Of a stretch of 46,510 bases of DNA, positions 44,802 to 46,510 are shown in pieces. Source of the stretch: an uncultured Oscillospiraceae bacterium (lineage in GTDB: Bacteria > Bacillota > Clostridia > Oscillospirales > Oscillospiraceae); assembly GCA_910587255.1 (NCBI GenBank), contig CAJUKT010000064.1:1-46510 (forward strand), written 5' to 3'. The notes below the pieces were generated by a model. It made no database searches. It saw only the letters and a program-made list of their open reading frames with translations, and was not told the DNA's origin. The first letter of the stretch is position 1. Every line of letters starts with the position of its first letter. The position numbers and the translations under genes are program-made.

Positions 44802-45191
44802 TCAACGCTCCTGAAACAGCTCCACGCTCTCCCCGGCGGGCCCCCGGAAAAAGGCGATGCGCACCGGGTAGTCCTCCCCCAGGCACTTGTCCGCCGGCTC
44901 CATGGTGATCTCACAGCCCGCCCTGCGCACCCGCTCCACCGCGCCGTCCACATCGCCGGTGCGCAGGGCCATGTGCCGGTATGCGCCGGAGGGCAGGGGC
45001 TGGGGGGCGTCGGCGAAGATCTCCAGCAGGCAGTTTCCCAGATCCACCATGGCGCCGCTGCCGGCCCCCTCCCCCCACGTCCGGACCAGGGGGAAGCCCA
45101 GCGTCGAGGTGTAGAAGGCCACAGTGTCCTCCCATGCCGCCCGCCCCGCCGCCTTCAGGCAGAGGTGGTGCAGTCCTGAAACGCCGCTCAT
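44802..45191 (-). CDS. VOC (glyoxalase/dioxygenase superfamily) protein
   Basis: This 129-residue protein has the paired beta-alpha-beta-beta-beta modules of the vicinal-oxygen-chelate fold: LHHLCLKAAGRAAWEDTVAFY, LGFPLVRTWGEG, HMALRTGDVDGAVERVRRAG and IAFFRGPAGESVELFQE. The metal-ligand His in LHH and the final Glu in VELF are present. The reaction is unknown. Its ATG overlaps the leuS stop (ATGA), so it is translated by coupling to leuS. Confidence 0.88.
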   Translation of the reverse strand: MSGVSGLHHLCLKAAGRAAWEDTVAFYTSTLGFPLVRTWGEGAGSGAMVDLGNCLLEIFADAPQPLPSGAYRHMALRTGDVDGAVERVRRAGCEITMEPADKCLGEDYPVRIAFFRGPAGESVELFQER

Positions 45192-46510
45192 TGGGGCTTC
45201 ACGATGAGGTTCACCAGCCGCTTGGGCACCACAATGGTTTTCGCCAGGGCCATGCCGCCGGTGAACTTCTGCACCTTGGGGTCGGCCTGGGCGGCGGCGA
45301 TGACGGCCTCGTTGTCCGCGTCCGCCGGGACGATGATGTTGGCGCGCACCTTGCCGTTCACCTGCACTGCCATCTGCACCGTGTCCGCCACCGTCTTGCT
45401 CTCGTCGTAGGCGGGCCAGGGCTGCCGGCACACAAAGTCCTCGCCGCCCAGCATCTCCCACAGTTCCTCCGCCACGTGGGGGGCGAAGGGGGAGAGCAGC
45501 GTTACCAGCGTCCGCATGTCCCCCCGGGAGCAGCCGTTCTTCTGGAACTCGCCCACCAGGGTCATCATGGCGGCGATGGCGGTGTTGAACTTCATGGCCT
45601 CGATATCGTCCGCCACCTTCTTGATGGTCTTGTGGACGGCGGCCTCGTTGGCGGGGGTGTAATCCAGGCTGTCCGAGCAGCCCTCCGCCAGGTTCCACAC
45701 CTTGTCCAAAAAGCGCTTGCAGCCCTTGACCGCCTGGTCCGACCACACCGCCGCCTGCTCAAAATCGCCGATGAACATGACGTACAGGCGAAGGGTATCC
45801 GCGCCGTAGGCCTTTACGATATCGTCCGGGTTGACCACGTTCCCCCGGGACTTGGACATTTTCTCGCCGCCCTCGCCCAAAATCATGCCGTGGCTGGTGC
45901 GTTTCTGGTAGGGTTCCTTGGTGGGCGCCACGCCGATGTCGTACAGGAACTTGTGCCAGAACCGGGAGTAGAGCAGGTGCAGGGTGGTGTGCTCCATGCC
46001 GCCGTTATACCAGTCCACCGGGGACCAGTACTCCAGCGCCTCCTTGGAGGCCAGAGCCTGATCGTTGTGGGGGTCCATATACCGCAGGAAGTACCAGGAG
46101 GAGCCCGCCCACTGGGGCATGGTGTCCGTCTCCCGGCGGGCGGGGCCGCCGCAGCAGGGGCAGGCGGTGTTCACCCAGCCGGTCATCTTGGACAGGGGGG
46201 ACTCGCCGTCGTCGGTGGGCTCGTAGGACTCCACATCGGGAAGGAGCAGGGGGAGCTGGTCCTCGGGCAGGGGCTGCCAGCCGCACTTCCCGCAGTACAC
46301 CATGGGGATGGGCTCGCCCCAGTACCGCTGGCGGGAGAACACCCAGTCCCGCAGCTTGTAATTGACTTTTGCCTCGCCGATGCCCTTTTCCTCCAGCCAT
46401 TTGGTGACGGCGGGGATGGCGTCCTTGACGGTGAGGCCGTTGAGGAAGTCGGAGTTGACCAGGATGCCCGTTTCGTCCTTGGCGGTGAAGGCGGCCTTCT
46501 GCACGTCCTC
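45188..46510 (-). CDS. leuS: leucyl-tRNA synthetase, C-terminal part
   Basis: The gene runs off the right edge; the last ~440 residues are present. Visible are LRDWVFSRQRYWGEPIPMVY, a zinc-like CGKCGW and CPCCGG pair, WYNGGMEHTTLHLLYSRFWH, the KMSKS loop GEKMSKSRGNVVNPD, and the anticodon-binding and C-terminal domains (VNGKVRANIIVPADA). This is the bacterial LeuS type. It lies upstream of the VOC gene with a 4-base overlap. Regulation cannot be seen because the 5' end is outside the window. Confidence 0.97.
   Translation of the reverse strand, partial: EDVQKAAFTAKDETGILVNSDFLNGLTVKDAIPAVTKWLEEKGIGEAKVNYKLRDWVFSRQRYWGEPIPMVYCGKCGWQPLPEDQLPLLLPDVESYEPTDDGESPLSKMTGWVNTACPCCGGPARRETDTMPQWAGSSWYFLRYMDPHNDQALASKEALEYWSPVDWYNGGMEHTTLHLLYSRFWHKFLYDIGVAPTKEPYQKRTSHGMILGEGGEKMSKSRGNVVNPDDIVKAYGADTLRLYVMFIGDFEQAAVWSDQAVKGCKRFLDKVWNLAEGCSDSLDYTPANEAAVHKTIKKVADDIEAMKFNTAIAAMMTLVGEFQKNGCSRGDMRTLVTLLSPFAPHVAEELWEMLGGEDFVCRQPWPAYDESKTVADTVQMAVQVNGKVRANIIVPADADNEAVIAAAQADPKVQKFTGGMALAKTIVVPKRLVNLIVKPQ

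Noticed and set aside
44519..45746. Larger frames covering the VOC gene and the 36-residue protein
   Set aside because: They continue out of frame through leuS or rpsU; the start codons at 45191 and 44320 with overlap or ribosome-site evidence are preferred.

Overview
The window looks like a chromosomal segment of a G+C-rich, endospore-forming member of the Clostridia, most likely the Oscillospiraceae (Flavonifractor/Oscillibacter-like). The grounds are a complete spoIIAA-spoIIAB-sigF operon, T-box and lysine-riboswitch control, a CD1247-type zinc-ribbon protein next to efp, S-layer-homology (SLH) surface proteins, and the clostridial rpsM-rpsK-rpsD-rpoA-rplQ order. The genus is inference. 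No tRNA, rRNA, CRISPR array, transposase or integrase was seen.

Layout. 1-2.8 kb: 3' half of the alpha ribosomal operon. 2.8-5 kb: a lysine riboswitch driving an NhaC-family transporter with an odd Cys-rich N-terminal insert. 4.96-13.66 kb: a nearly mirror-symmetric locus. Two tail-fibre-like hendecad-repeat proteins point inward and flank two large SLH proteins transcribed outward from a shared centre. The locus is bounded by perfect 28-bp inverted repeats. The SLH genes share almost identical leaders and first ~225 codons, and only one convincing sigma-A promoter lies between them. 13.7-16.2 kb: ychF, efp and the CD1247-like gene. 16.3-20.3 kb (minus): polysaccharide deacetylase, M24 peptidase, an AT-richer HEYGH protein, and a translationally coupled TIM-barrel/YqeG pair. 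20.4-24.1 kb (plus): a hypothetical gene, niaR-type repressor, membrane-anchored XRE regulator and an orphan PTS IIC. 24.2-27.8 kb: a valine-type T-box ahead of a YcxB-like protein and valS. 27.9-29.4 kb: the spoIIA operon. 29.4-39 kb (minus): Nudix hydrolase, glnS, lipoprotein, YitT-family protein and a divergent type II topoisomerase pair. 39.4-43.9 kb (plus): GNAT, Lrp regulator plus aminotransferase, a perfect parS site, thrH and DUF1015. 44-46.5 kb (minus): two tiny membrane proteins, rpsU, a VOC protein and the 3' part of leuS.

Themes. Housekeeping translation genes (ribosomal proteins, efp, valS, glnS, leuS, rpsU) are interspersed with accessory loci. Intergenic DNA is rich in small structured repeats. 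One class, with terminal inverted repeats, sits in the 5' leaders of the PTS, glnS and topoisomerase transcripts. Another class, ~140-bp G+C-rich units, appears at three loci and seems to supply the first ~32 codons of the yqeG-like gene. The SLH locus is the best candidate for an undescribed system: its geometry would let homologous recombination flip a single promoter between two surface-layer genes. Both flanking genes also carry a Shine-Dalgarno sequence buried in an identical hairpin stem.
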